A DNA stretch of 64,000 nt from Thalassospira profundimaris. Lineage in GTDB: Bacteria; Pseudomonadota; Alphaproteobacteria; Rhodospirillales; Thalassospiraceae. This document shows positions 8,501 to 17,321 of the stretch, piece after piece. A program made the position numbers and the translations under genes. Each line of letters begins with the position of its first letter. The first letter of the stretch is position 1. The stretch is taken from contig NZ_JPWI01000016.1 of the NCBI RefSeq assembly GCF_003326795.1, forward strand, positions 1 to 64,000, given 5' to 3'. The notes beneath the pieces were generated by a model. It worked only from the letters and a program-made list of their open reading frames with translations, searched no databases and was not told the DNA's origin.

Positions 8501-9826
8501 TTAGTAGACGCCTTCTTCCTGCATCAGGCTGTCAACCGCGTCCGATGCATCCTCAAGGGCTTCATCAACGGTTTTGTCACCAAGAATGGCGGCCTGCAGT
8601 TCAGGATAGATCAGGTTGGTTGCCTCGATCCAAAGCGGGGTCGGCGGAACAGCAAAGGCCGTTGCTGCCGTTTCCTTGAACGCAGCCAGAACTTCACTGC
8701 GATACGGATCGTCTTTTGCCTGCTCCGAGACATATTCCCAAACCGCGGTGCGGCTCGGAAGCGGACCGGCAGAGCTTTCAAGCTTCTGACTGTCTTCGTT
8801 GGTCAGGAATTCAACCAGCGACGCAGCCGCTTCCTTGTTGTCGCAATCTTTGGTCACGGAGAAGCCATGGAAGCCCGACCAGCCGGTACGCACGCCTGCC
8901 GATCCTTTCGGTGCCGGTGCAACACCGACATTACCGGCAACTTTCGACGATGACGGATCATTAAAGAAACCAGCCCAGCCCGGCCAATCAAGGTTCAGCC
9001 CAATGGTACCCGACGCAAAGCCGTTACCAAGGTCATCCCAAAGATAGTTGGTCGTACCGGCCGGAACGGCTTTGGCATTGTAAAGATCGACAAACCACTG
9101 CAGGGCACGTTTGCCTTCTTCGGAATTGAAGGCTGGCGAGAAATCATCGTTAAACAGCTTTCCGCCTTCGGCAACGACCATTTCATAGTAACGACCGACA
9201 ATCGCTTCGTCCTTGCCCGCATACTGGGTGCCATAGAAGTTCGGCGGATCGGCAAAGAAGGTTGCCTGATCTTTTACCTGCGCCCAGGTTTCCGGCACCG
9301 CAAGCGGATAGCCGAACTTGGCTTCAAATGCCTTGGCCTTGTCGGCATCGTCATAAAGGTCTTTCTGGTAATACAGTGCAGACACATCGAACTGCGCACG
9401 CGGCAGCATCACAAGGTTGCCATCAAAGGTAGCAGCCTTGATGTTGGCCTGCACGAACTCGGCAACCACGTCCTTGCTTACCAGATCGGTCAGGTCGGTA
9501 TAAAGGGTCGGATACTGGGATGCGAAAGATGAATGGTTTGAACCCACGCACCAGCTGGTTGTGCCAGCCGCGATGTCGGATTTGAATTCTTTATCCAGTT
9601 CGAAGTGGTTCTTCTTCGAAATGATGTTCACTTTGGCGCCGGTGGCGGCTTCCCATTCCGGGATGCGGGCATAAAGCGCTTCGTATTGCTGACCGCCGAT
9701 AAGCTTTGCCTCGATGGTCACACCATCAAATTCGCCCGCCTGCGCGGTGCCAAATGAAGAGATTGCAGCAGTCAAAGCAGCAGTCGCTAGCACGGCACGG
9801 GATGCACCGCTCAATAACGTTTTCAT
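8501..9826 (-). CDS. Extracellular solute-binding protein, family 1 (sugar ABC importer)
   Basis: A 441-residue periplasmic binding protein of the MalE/UgpB class. The Sec signal peptide has a hydrophobic core around residues 10-25 and a probable cleavage after GTAQA (about residue 30). The mature part opens with GEFDGVTIEAKLIGGQQYEAL and ends with a helical domain. It is the first gene of the importer-catabolic operon, has a strong GGAGG site, and lies downstream of a promoter overlaid by an inverted repeat. Expected ligand is L-fucose or another 6-deoxy sugar, inferred solely from the linked enzymes. Confidence 0.9.
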   Translation of the reverse strand: MKTLLSGASRAVLATAALTAAISSFGTAQAGEFDGVTIEAKLIGGQQYEALYARIPEWEAATGAKVNIISKKNHFELDKEFKSDIAAGTTSWCVGSNHSSFASQYPTLYTDLTDLVSKDVVAEFVQANIKAATFDGNLVMLPRAQFDVSALYYQKDLYDDADKAKAFEAKFGYPLAVPETWAQVKDQATFFADPPNFYGTQYAGKDEAIVGRYYEMVVAEGGKLFNDDFSPAFNSEEGKRALQWFVDLYNAKAVPAGTTNYLWDDLGNGFASGTIGLNLDWPGWAGFFNDPSSSKVAGNVGVAPAPKGSAGVRTGWSGFHGFSVTKDCDNKEAAASLVEFLTNEDSQKLESSAGPLPSRTAVWEYVSEQAKDDPYRSEVLAAFKETAATAFAVPPTPLWIEATNLIYPELQAAILGDKTVDEALEDASDAVDSLMQEEGVY

Positions 9827-9917
9827 TCTATCCTCCCTGAAGGAACGGTCTTTCCTGACCGAATATCACTTCCGAGGCCATTCTTGTTGTGACTTTCATA
9901 TTCGGAAGCATCTTTTA

Positions 9918-9947
9918 TATTTAAACTTGACTTGATCGGTGAGTCAA
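9918..9947 (-). promoter_or_regulatory. Sigma-70-type promoter of the sugar importer operon
   Basis: On the minus strand TTGACT (9942-9947) is followed after 18 bases by TAAATA (9918-9923), or after 17 bases by TTAAAT. The binding-protein ATG lies about 90 bases further on. An inverted repeat fills the spacer. Confidence 0.55.
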
Positions 9948-9950
9948 GTT
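9924..9950. promoter_or_regulatory. Candidate operator, 8-bp inverted repeat over the promoter
   Basis: AACTTGAC at 9924-9931 and its exact reverse complement GTCAAGTT at 9943-9950 are separated by 11 bases. The dyad covers the whole spacer and part of the -35 of the importer promoter, in the divergent region between the transporter operon and the lactonase gene. That placement fits a repressor site. No regulator is coded in the visible part of the locus. Confidence 0.6.
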
Positions 9951-10052
9951 GAACTCCACAAGAAATCACCTTAATCCTGAAAAAAACATAAGACTGCCGG
10001 GACATAACCCGACATATGCATCCGGGAAACGCACAGACAATAAGGAGACGCC

Positions 10053-10883
10053 ATGTTCATCGACACTCATCTGCACCTCGTCGCCCGCGACCGGATCACC
10101 TACCCCTGGCTTAAAGATGTGCCTGCCCTGAACCGTGACTGGACGTTTCAGGACTATGAAGTCACGGCCAAACGCATCGGCATAGAAGGCGTGCTTCACA
10201 TGGAGGTGGACTGTGCACCAGATGACATTCCAAACGAAACCGCATTCATTGGCGAACTGATGACCAAGCCGCAAAGCATGCTGCGCGGAGCCATATCCTC
10301 GGCCAGACCGGAATCAAAAGACTGCGAGGTATTTCTAGAAAGCCTTGATCTTAAGGTTGTTAAAGGCATTCGCCGCGTATTGCATGTTGTGCCAGATGAT
10401 GTTTCGCAAAGTGATCTGTTCCGGGAAAATGTGCGCAAGATTGGCAAAATGGGCCTGCCATTCGACATCTGCGTTCTCCAACGTCAGCTTTCCTTGGCGT
10501 GTGAGCTTGTTGATGCTTGCCCGGATACAGTTTTTGTCCTGGATCATTGTGGCGTTCCAGACTTTACTGACGACGGTTTTGGTGACTGGGCGCATTCAAT
10601 TGCAACCCTGTCGGAACGTCTGAACGTGAATGCAAAGATTTCAGGCATTTCTGCCTATGCAAAGCCGGACTGGACGATTGAGACCCTGCGCCCTTATGTC
10701 GAGCATGTTATAGGGTGTTTTGGCTGGAACCGGGTTGTCTGGGGCTCTGACAGTCCGGTATGCACCCTGAATTCATCTCTTGATCAATGGATGGCAACAA
10801 CACACACCCTAATCGCGGACGCATCAGAATCCGAGAAAACGGCGTTCGCCTCAAAAAATGCCAAACGGATTTGGTCCTTATAG
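10053..10883 (+). CDS. Amidohydrolase family 2 protein, probable L-fuconolactonase (COG3618)
   Basis: A 276-residue TIM-barrel amidohydrolase. It starts MFIDTHLHLVARDRITYPWL, with H6 and H8 as the barrel's first histidine pair; HMEVDC, FVLDHCGVPDF and VVWGSDSPVCTL mark later strands, the last holding the catalytic Asp. This layout is that of COG3618 sugar lactonases, which open L-fuconolactone or related lactones to aldonates. GGAG lies seven bases before the ATG. It is transcribed divergently from the sugar importer, sharing the operator region, and supplies the missing lactone step between the dehydrogenase and dehydratase. Confidence 0.85.
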   Translation: MFIDTHLHLVARDRITYPWLKDVPALNRDWTFQDYEVTAKRIGIEGVLHMEVDCAPDDIPNETAFIGELMTKPQSMLRGAISSARPESKDCEVFLESLDLKVVKGIRRVLHVVPDDVSQSDLFRENVRKIGKMGLPFDICVLQRQLSLACELVDACPDTVFVLDHCGVPDFTDDGFGDWAHSIATLSERLNVNAKISGISAYAKPDWTIETLRPYVEHVIGCFGWNRVVWGSDSPVCTLNSSLDQWMATTHTLIADASESEKTAFASKNAKRIWSL

Positions 10884-10971
10884 TTCCCGGGTATCGAGAT
10901 GTGAGCTTTCAAGGGGACCTCTGTTGATAGTCTCCTTCTCGAAATCCACATGCTTTGTCAACTTTGGACAG

Positions 10972-11745
10972 TCAGTTCACGTTGATGATCAATCCGTCAT
11001 ATGCCGGTTCAACATTGTCCGGCGTATCGGACATTGCCTGCGCATAGTCGAACTGAATTCCCATATGGGTCATATAGACCTGTCTGGGTTTGAATTCTTC
11101 GACCCAGCCAAGCACCTTTTCAAGATGGGCATGCGTGTTGTGCGGTCGATGACGCAGGCAATCGACCACCCAGACGTCTAGATCATAGAGATGTTGTCTG
11201 GACTCTTCCGGGAAATCGACGACATCGGTTGAATAGGCAAACTTGCCAATCTTGAAGCCCAGAGTTTCCCCGTAACCATGATCCTGGGAGAAAACCGTAA
11301 TTGGGACCCCTGCTGCGTTGAGCGGTCCTGTGATGACATGCGGTATCAAAACGGGCTTGAAATAAAACTCGACGCCGTCTGGCAGCGGTGTGAACACGTA
11401 GTTAAAGCGCTGATCGATGTCTGAAATCGTTTGCGCGTTGGCATAGATATCAATCGGACTGTTCATCGCAACATTCAGCCAGCGCAGATCATCAATTCCG
11501 TGGACGTGATCAGCATGGGAATGTGTAAACAGGATCGCATCAAGATGATCGATATTATGGCCAAGTGCCTGCTCGCGAAAATCCGGCGTAACATCAACAA
11601 GGATCTTTTTGCCAGATTCTTCAATCAGGATCGAGCTGCGTAAACGCCGGTTTTTCGGGTTGGTCGGGTCACACTTGCCCCATCCAAGGCCAACAGATGG
11701 CACACCATTTGATGATCCGCAGCCAAGGATGGTTATTTTTGTCAC
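10972..11745 (-). CDS. MBL-fold metallohydrolase, PhnP-like
   Basis: A 257-residue metallo-beta-lactamase-fold protein. The metal-binding motif HSHADH is at residues 75-80; further ligands come from IPHVITG, YSTDVVDF and HAHLEKVL. An early cysteine (GKCDP, C25) resembles the start of the PhnP/RNase Z-like group. It overlaps tatD by ATGA and closes the metG-tatD-MBL gene string common in alphaproteobacteria. Relatives are cyclic phosphodiesterases (PhnP), but outside phn operons the real substrate is unknown. Confidence 0.85.
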   Translation of the reverse strand: MTKITILGCGSSNGVPSVGLGWGKCDPTNPKNRRLRSSILIEESGKKILVDVTPDFREQALGHNIDHLDAILFTHSHADHVHGIDDLRWLNVAMNSPIDIYANAQTISDIDQRFNYVFTPLPDGVEFYFKPVLIPHVITGPLNAAGVPITVFSQDHGYGETLGFKIGKFAYSTDVVDFPEESRQHLYDLDVWVVDCLRHRPHNTHAHLEKVLGWVEEFKPRQVYMTHMGIQFDYAQAMSDTPDNVEPAYDGLIINVN

Positions 11746-12560
11746 TGTGCGGCCTCGCCCGGAAGCAACAAATGTTTGCGATCAGCCTTGGTGAACAGTC
11801 TGAAGAAATTGTCCGTTGTGATACGGGTAATTTCCTCGAGGCTGACCCCCTTGATTTCGGCAAGCTTGGAGGCTGTATGCGCGACGTAACTTGGTTCGTT
11901 CGGCTTCCCGCGCTTTGGCACCGGTGCCAGATACGGCGCATCGGTTTCAACGAGCAAACGATCCAGCGGCACATCTTCAAGGGCCGCCCGGATTTCCTTT
12001 GCCGAGTTGAAAGTTATGATACCCGAACAGGATATGTAGAACCCGATCTTCAGCGCACGCTGTGCAAGTTCTGCAGAACTTGAGAAGCAATGAATTACAC
12101 CGGTAAACGGCCCCTTTTGATATTCTTCTTCAAGAATATCCATCGTGTCGTCATCGGCATCACGGGTATGAACGATCAAGGGCAGTCCGGTTTCGCGACA
12201 TGCAGCAATATGCGCACGAAAGCTTTGTTGCTGTGCTTCTCGCGGGGCATTGTCATAGAAATAATCCAGCCCGCTTTCTCCGATCCCGATAATTTTGGGA
12301 TCGGAAGTCTTGGCAAGCAGCGGTTCGGGACTTGAAAGCCCCTCCTCGCCCGCTTCATGCGGATGAACGCCAATCGTGCAGTAAATATGGTCGGATTTCT
12401 CGGCAATGGCGCGCACCTGATCGAAAGTCGTCAGTTTCACACCAATGCTGACCATCATGCCAACACCGGCATTTTGGGCGCGCGCAATGGTTCCCGCGAA
12501 GTCTTCGGAAAACTGCGGATAGTCCAGATGGCAGTGGCTGTCGACAAGGGCGACATTCAT
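11742..12560 (-). CDS. tatD: TatD-family deoxyribonuclease
   Basis: A 272-residue TatD-type metal-dependent hydrolase with a TIM barrel. Landmarks are DSHCHLDYPQF at the start, GVHPHEAGE, GESGLDYFYD, PLIVHTRDADDD, GVIHCFSSS and LLVETDAPYLAP; these carry the metal ligands (His pair, Glu, two His, Asp). Relatives act as 3'-5' DNase in DNA repair and as D-aminoacyl-tRNA-type hydrolases. Start overlaps the metG stop by four bases and its stop overlaps the MBL gene start, so it is cotranscribed with metG. Full length. Confidence 0.92.
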   Translation of the reverse strand: MNVALVDSHCHLDYPQFSEDFAGTIARAQNAGVGMMVSIGVKLTTFDQVRAIAEKSDHIYCTIGVHPHEAGEEGLSSPEPLLAKTSDPKIIGIGESGLDYFYDNAPREAQQQSFRAHIAACRETGLPLIVHTRDADDDTMDILEEEYQKGPFTGVIHCFSSSAELAQRALKIGFYISCSGIITFNSAKEIRAALEDVPLDRLLVETDAPYLAPVPKRGKPNEPSYVAHTASKLAEIKGVSLEEITRITTDNFFRLFTKADRKHLLLPGEAAQ

Positions 12561-14119
12561 GCCTTCGCTCCTTCGTCTTCTTCTACATATCGCGGGAACA
12601 CACCAGCCGGTTTCGGAATTGCCGAGCCCGGGGTGAGCGCATGATCCGGCCCAAGCATCTCGAAACCGCGCTTGTCATTGGAAAGTACCAACAGATCAAG
12701 GATTTTGGATGCGGCCGCCGGCATGATTGGCTGAACCAGAATGCCAACGTGACGAATGACTTCGGCAAGAACGTAAAGAACCGTTTCCATGCGTGCCGGA
12801 TCGGTCTTTTTCAGCCCCCATGGCGCCATTTCGTCAACATAGCGGTTCGCATCGCCGACAAGGCTCCAGATTGCTTCAAGCCCCTTGTGGAAGGCCTGTT
12901 CTTCAAAGAGCGGACGGACGGTATCAAGCATTCCGTGTGCCTTGGTCAGAATAACCTGATCGGCATCGGTAAATGCGCCCGGCGTCGGGATCACTTCGTT
13001 GCAGTTTTTATGGATCATCGACAGAACGCGCTGACACATATTGCCAAGATCGTTGGCAAGTTCGCTGTTCATCCGGTTGACCATGGAACGATGGGAAAAA
13101 TCACCATCATTGCCGAACGGAACTTCACGCATCAGGAAATATCGGGTCTGATCGAGACCGTATTTTTCTGTCAGGTCATAGGGGTCAATGACATTGCCGA
13201 TTGATTTTGAAATCTTTTGGCCCTCATTGGTCCACCAGCCATGGGCAAAGACGCGCTTGGGCGGCTGAATACCCGCTGCCAGCAGGAAAGCAGGCCAGTA
13301 AACAGCATGGAAGCGCAGAATATCTTTCCCGACCATGTGAAGGTCTGCAGGCCAGTATTTTTCAAGCTTGGCCGGATCTGAATCCGGATAGCCGATGGCT
13401 GTCAGATAGTTGGTCAGCGCATCAAGCCAGACATACATGACATGGTCTTCATCACCAGGAACCGGAACGCCCCATTTGAAGCTGGTGCGCGAAACCGAAA
13501 GATCGTGCATGCCGCCTTTGACAAAGCTGATGACTTCGTTACGGCGGGATTGCGGTGCGATGAAATCAGGGTTCTGCTCATAGAACTCAAGCAGGCGGTC
13601 GCCCCAGGCGGAAAGCTTGAAGAAATAGCTGGGCTCGGACACCCATTCGACCGGTGCACCGGTTGGGGCAAGCTTTTCACCATCTTTGGTGATCAGTTCT
13701 TTTTCAGCATAGAACGCCTCGTCGCGAACCGAATACCAGCCATCATAGGAACCAAGATAAATCTCGCCCTTTTCCAGCAGTGTATTCCAAAGCGCCTGAC
13801 AGGCCTTCTTGTGGCGTTCTTCGGTCGTGCGAATGAAATCATCATTCGAATAGTTCATATGCACGGCCAGATCGCGGAAGTTCTGCGAAACCTGATCGGT
13901 AAAGGTTTGCGGATCAATTCCTTTGGCCGCAGCCGACTTATCGACCTTTTGACCATGTTCGTCGGTACCCGTCAGGAACATCACGTCATACCCGTCCAGG
14001 CGCTTGAAGCGGGCCAGAACATCACAGGCAAGCGTCGTATAGGCATGGCCAATATGGGGCTTGTCGTTGACGTAATAGATCGGGGTTGTGATGTAATAGG
14101 GCTGTTTGTGCCCGGTCAT
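12557..14119 (-). CDS. metG: Methionyl-tRNA synthetase
   Basis: A 520-residue class Ia synthetase that charges tRNA-Met. The HIGH motif is PHIGHAY (H22-H25) and the KMSKS-type motif is KISKS at 302-306. The connective-peptide region lacks the zinc-knuckle cysteines (YDGWYSVRDEAFY), so it is the zinc-free short form without a C-terminal tRNA-binding domain. I chose the ATG at 14119, preceded by GAAGGA, because homology starts at YYITTPIYYVND; an in-frame extension to 14221 is unlike the family. It lies 86 bases downstream of holB. Confidence 0.95.
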   Translation of the reverse strand: MTGHKQPYYITTPIYYVNDKPHIGHAYTTLACDVLARFKRLDGYDVMFLTGTDEHGQKVDKSAAAKGIDPQTFTDQVSQNFRDLAVHMNYSNDDFIRTTEERHKKACQALWNTLLEKGEIYLGSYDGWYSVRDEAFYAEKELITKDGEKLAPTGAPVEWVSEPSYFFKLSAWGDRLLEFYEQNPDFIAPQSRRNEVISFVKGGMHDLSVSRTSFKWGVPVPGDEDHVMYVWLDALTNYLTAIGYPDSDPAKLEKYWPADLHMVGKDILRFHAVYWPAFLLAAGIQPPKRVFAHGWWTNEGQKISKSIGNVIDPYDLTEKYGLDQTRYFLMREVPFGNDGDFSHRSMVNRMNSELANDLGNMCQRVLSMIHKNCNEVIPTPGAFTDADQVILTKAHGMLDTVRPLFEEQAFHKGLEAIWSLVGDANRYVDEMAPWGLKKTDPARMETVLYVLAEVIRHVGILVQPIMPAAASKILDLLVLSNDKRGFEMLGPDHALTPGSAIPKPAGVFPRYVEEDEGAKA

Positions 14120-14205
14120 GGTCGCAAATCCTTCGCGCAAGTCGTGAAACAAAACGGCCCGAAATGGGCCGTGATGGTCAATATTTCGGTTACTGGGCAG
14201 TGATG

Positions 14206-15315
14206 TCAGGTTCGCATGCATTCTTCAAGCATGAAGAATGCATTCAGCAAGGCCTGCTTGCGATCAAGATGCAAACCGCGGGTCGCGCCCATCAATTCGT
14301 TGATCTTTTCCCATACCTCCAGCCATTGATCAAGCGGTTGCGCAGCAGCCATGCGTTGCATGGCAGGCAACTCGCCTTCGACCACTTCACGTGGCGGCTG
14401 TCCGGTGGCGGCAAAACGGATCATGCGGGCCAGCCACCAATGCAAAAGTTCGGTCACGGTTGCAAAGGCCGCATCCTTGTCCGCCGCAGAAAAACGTTCG
14501 GCAAACTTGTGCTGGGCTGCGACATCGGCATTGGGCAAGCTGGCAATCAGATTGACCAGTTCGGTGTAAAGCTCAAGCCCGCCGACTTCATGGAGTTGAA
14601 GGGCACGGCCAATGCTTCCTTCGGCAAGCCCCGAGAGCGCATCACGATCACCAAGATCCATATCCGGGCAATAACGTCCCAACAGATCAACAACCTGATG
14701 ATCTTCAAGTGCACTCAGGTTCAGACGACGACAGCGTGATCGAATGGTTGGCAACAAGCGCCCCGGATGATGTGCAACCAGGATCATCATTGCATTCGCA
14801 GGCGGTTCTTCAAGAACCTTCAGGATTGCGTTGGCGGCGTTGCGGTTTAACTCATCGGCGGCATCAACAATGACGATCCGCCAGCCGCCTTCGGCCGCAG
14901 TTTTGGACATGAAGTTGCCAACCGTTCGAACGCTGGCAACTGTGATTTCGCCCTGCAGGCGCTTTTTCTTGTCATCATACTGGCGCTCGATGACCTTGAG
15001 GTCACCGTGACCGCCGCCGGCAATACGCCGTGCAACCGGGTCTTCCGGATCGACATAAAGACCATCAGACTGATCGCCAAACAGACCTGCCCCGCCATTC
15101 TCGCCGCCGCCAGACAAAATGAACCGCGCCATTCGATAGGCAAGCGTTGCCTTCCCGATGCCGCGCGGGCCGCACAAAAGCCATGCGTGATGCATGCGTT
15201 TGCTGTTCCAGGCATCTAGAACCGTTTTTTCGGCTTCTTCATGACCAAGAAGTGCGTCGTTACGACGGGGTGCAAACGGATTTTCGTCTTCGGAAAGATC
15301 GCTATTTCCTGCCAT
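14206..15315 (-). CDS. holB: DNA polymerase III subunit delta'
   Basis: A 369-residue AAA+ clamp-loader subunit. The P-loop GPRGIGKAT is near residue 50 and IVIVDAADELNRNAANAILK marks Walker B and the following helix, with VLEEPPANAMMILVAH and IRSRCRRL (arginine-finger region). The long, low-conservation C-terminal collar is usual in alphaproteobacteria. It follows tmk by six bases, the standard tmk-holB order, and precedes metG. Confidence 0.93.
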   Translation of the reverse strand: MAGNSDLSEDENPFAPRRNDALLGHEEAEKTVLDAWNSKRMHHAWLLCGPRGIGKATLAYRMARFILSGGGENGGAGLFGDQSDGLYVDPEDPVARRIAGGGHGDLKVIERQYDDKKKRLQGEITVASVRTVGNFMSKTAAEGGWRIVIVDAADELNRNAANAILKVLEEPPANAMMILVAHHPGRLLPTIRSRCRRLNLSALEDHQVVDLLGRYCPDMDLGDRDALSGLAEGSIGRALQLHEVGGLELYTELVNLIASLPNADVAAQHKFAERFSAADKDAAFATVTELLHWWLARMIRFAATGQPPREVVEGELPAMQRMAAAQPLDQWLEVWEKINELMGATRGLHLDRKQALLNAFFMLEECMRT

Positions 15316-15321
15316 CGGGGA

Positions 15322-15993
15322 TTACACCCCCTGCCCGGCAAGGCATTCCTGAACTGTCGCAATGACGCGTTCGGTCACAGCTTTGACGTCGCCTTGCGCA
15401 TCAATTATGCGGCAACGTTCAGGTTCCGATGCGGCAATTTCACGGAAACCGTCACGCAAACGTTGGTGAAATTCAATCCCCATCCGTTCAAACCGGTCTT
15501 CAGCAGCGCTGACATTGGCAAAACGTGCCCCGGCACGTTCAAGTCCCACTTCAACGGGAAGATCAAACATCAAGGTCAGATCCGGCTTGAAGCCATCAAT
15601 CGCCAGTGCCCAGAGATTACGGATATAATCCGCACCAAGACCATGACCATAGCCCTGATAGGCAACCGATGAGTCGGCAAAGCGATCACACAAAACGACC
15701 TTTCCGTCTGCAAGTGCCGGACGAATGGTGCGTTCAACGTGATCACGGCGAGATGCAAACATCAAAAGAGCTTCGGTAACGGCATCCCAGCGACCGGGAT
15801 CCCCGGTCAGCAGCAAGGTACGAATTTCCTCGGCCCCCGGTGAACCACCGGGTTCACGGGTTACAACGACATCGCGACCATTCTCGCGGAACCAGTTTTC
15901 TAGGCAGCGGATCTGGGTCGATTTTCCGCTGCCCTCACCGCCTTCAAAGCTGATGAACAAGCCGGGCTTGTCGATCACCCGTTTGCCCCCCAC
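15322..15993 (-). CDS. tmk: Thymidylate kinase
   Basis: A 223-residue dTMP kinase making dTDP for DNA synthesis. P-loop FEGGEGSGKST at 17-26, DR motif VVLCDRFADSSVAYQGYG and a TREPGG segment near residue 43 that contributes the dTMP-site arginine. The gene overlaps the end of the dacC-like gene by 19 bases, implying coupling; a start inside the overlap region cannot be excluded, but the first ATG gives a normal length. Confidence 0.94.
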   Translation of the reverse strand: MGGKRVIDKPGLFISFEGGEGSGKSTQIRCLENWFRENGRDVVVTREPGGSPGAEEIRTLLLTGDPGRWDAVTEALLMFASRRDHVERTIRPALADGKVVLCDRFADSSVAYQGYGHGLGADYIRNLWALAIDGFKPDLTLMFDLPVEVGLERAGARFANVSAAEDRFERMGIEFHQRLRDGFREIAASEPERCRIIDAQGDVKAVTERVIATVQECLAGQGV

Positions 15994-17147
15994 AGAAGGT
16001 ATTTGATCGCAGCACCGATACGTCCGACGAAGCCGAGACGACCGACATCATGCGCGGCATAAAGCGGAAATTCCCTGGTTTCCTGATCGGGCACGTCAAC
16101 CTTAAGGGTTGCGATCTGGTCACCTTTGCTGATCGGTGCCGGAATCGGACCGTCATAGACAACAGATACCTTCATATCGCGGCTTGCACTGCGCGGGAGG
16201 GTCAAAAGGATTTTCTGATCGGCAACAAGATCGACCTTTGTTTCCGCACCCAGCCAAACGTTGGCAGAACTGATGGTTTCGCCTTCGGCAAACAGGTCAT
16301 AATTGTCAAATTCACGGAAGCCCCAGTCAAGAAGCTTCTGGGATTCCGTCCGGCGTTCACGAACAGAGTTCAGACCATTTACGACAATAATCAGACGTCG
16401 ACCATCACGCTCGGCAGATGCGGTCAGACCGTAACCGGCCGACTCAGTATGGCCGGTCTTAAGGCCATCGACACCGGCACTGGTCCCCAGCAACGGATTG
16501 CGGTTTGGTTGGCGAATGCCGTTATATGTGAATTCCTTGACCGAATAGAGTGAATAAAGGTCCGGAAAATTGCGAATGGTATCGCGGGCCAGCGTTGCAA
16601 GGTCATGAACGGTAACAAGATGTCCTTCTGCGGGCCAACCGGTTGAATTCTTGAAAACCGATTTGGTCATGCCGATATTGCGGGCTTCTTCGGTCATTTC
16701 CTCGGCAAAGGCTTCTTCGGTACCCGCCAGGCCCTCGGCAACCACGATAGCTGCATCGTTACCTGACTGGACAATAATTCCGTGCAAAAGGTCAGAAACA
16801 GAAACGTCTGAGTTTACCTCGACGAACATCTTCGACCCACCTTTACGCCAAGCTTTTTCACTGACGTGGAAGGTGTCATCCATTGATACACTGCCATCCT
16901 TGATATGCTTGAACAACATATGGACAGTCATCATTTTGGTCATGGAAGCAGGTTCGGTGAGTGTATCGCCGTTCTTGTTCAAAAGAACCGTGCCGGTGTC
17001 GAAATCCATGATATAGGCTTCGCGCGCATTGGTTTCGATTGCCTGCGCGCTGGTCATAGACATCGCCATGACAGAGCCTAATATCGTGGCTCCGGCCACT
17101 ACCCGGTTCAGACAGTTTTTGAACGGAATTGGCGCCATCAAAGTCAT
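15975..17147 (-). CDS. D-alanyl-D-alanine carboxypeptidase (penicillin-binding protein 5/6 type)
   Basis: A 390-residue S11 peptidase. A signal peptide (hydrophobic about 15-34, cleavage near AQA) exports it; catalytic motifs are SMTK (S68-K71), SGN (128-130) and KTG (230-232). After about residue 290 comes the beta-rich PBP5 C-terminal domain and an amphipathic tail for membrane attachment. It trims the terminal D-Ala from peptidoglycan pentapeptides. AGGA precedes the ATG at 17147. It heads the tmk-holB-metG string and follows rlpA and mltB, forming a cell-wall neighbourhood. Confidence 0.93.
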   Translation of the reverse strand: MTLMAPIPFKNCLNRVVAGATILGSVMAMSMTSAQAIETNAREAYIMDFDTGTVLLNKNGDTLTEPASMTKMMTVHMLFKHIKDGSVSMDDTFHVSEKAWRKGGSKMFVEVNSDVSVSDLLHGIIVQSGNDAAIVVAEGLAGTEEAFAEEMTEEARNIGMTKSVFKNSTGWPAEGHLVTVHDLATLARDTIRNFPDLYSLYSVKEFTYNGIRQPNRNPLLGTSAGVDGLKTGHTESAGYGLTASAERDGRRLIIVVNGLNSVRERRTESQKLLDWGFREFDNYDLFAEGETISSANVWLGAETKVDLVADQKILLTLPRSASRDMKVSVVYDGPIPAPISKGDQIATLKVDVPDQETREFPLYAAHDVGRLGFVGRIGAAIKYLLWGANG

Positions 17148-17321
17148 TACGTCCTAACCTTGTGTAATAAAATCTGTTCCACCAGTCCCCCGGCGGCTTT
17201 GTTCTGTTGCTTATGTCGCAAATCCGGCAAAATTGTGCAACACGCTCATGCGACATTTATCAGTATGCGAAATCCACTCAAATAGCTGACAGCAAAGCGG
17301 TAGCACAGCATAAGGTTGCAA

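Noticed and set aside
13442-14203. A 253-codon open frame antisense to metG.
   Set aside because: Shadow of metG; no motif.
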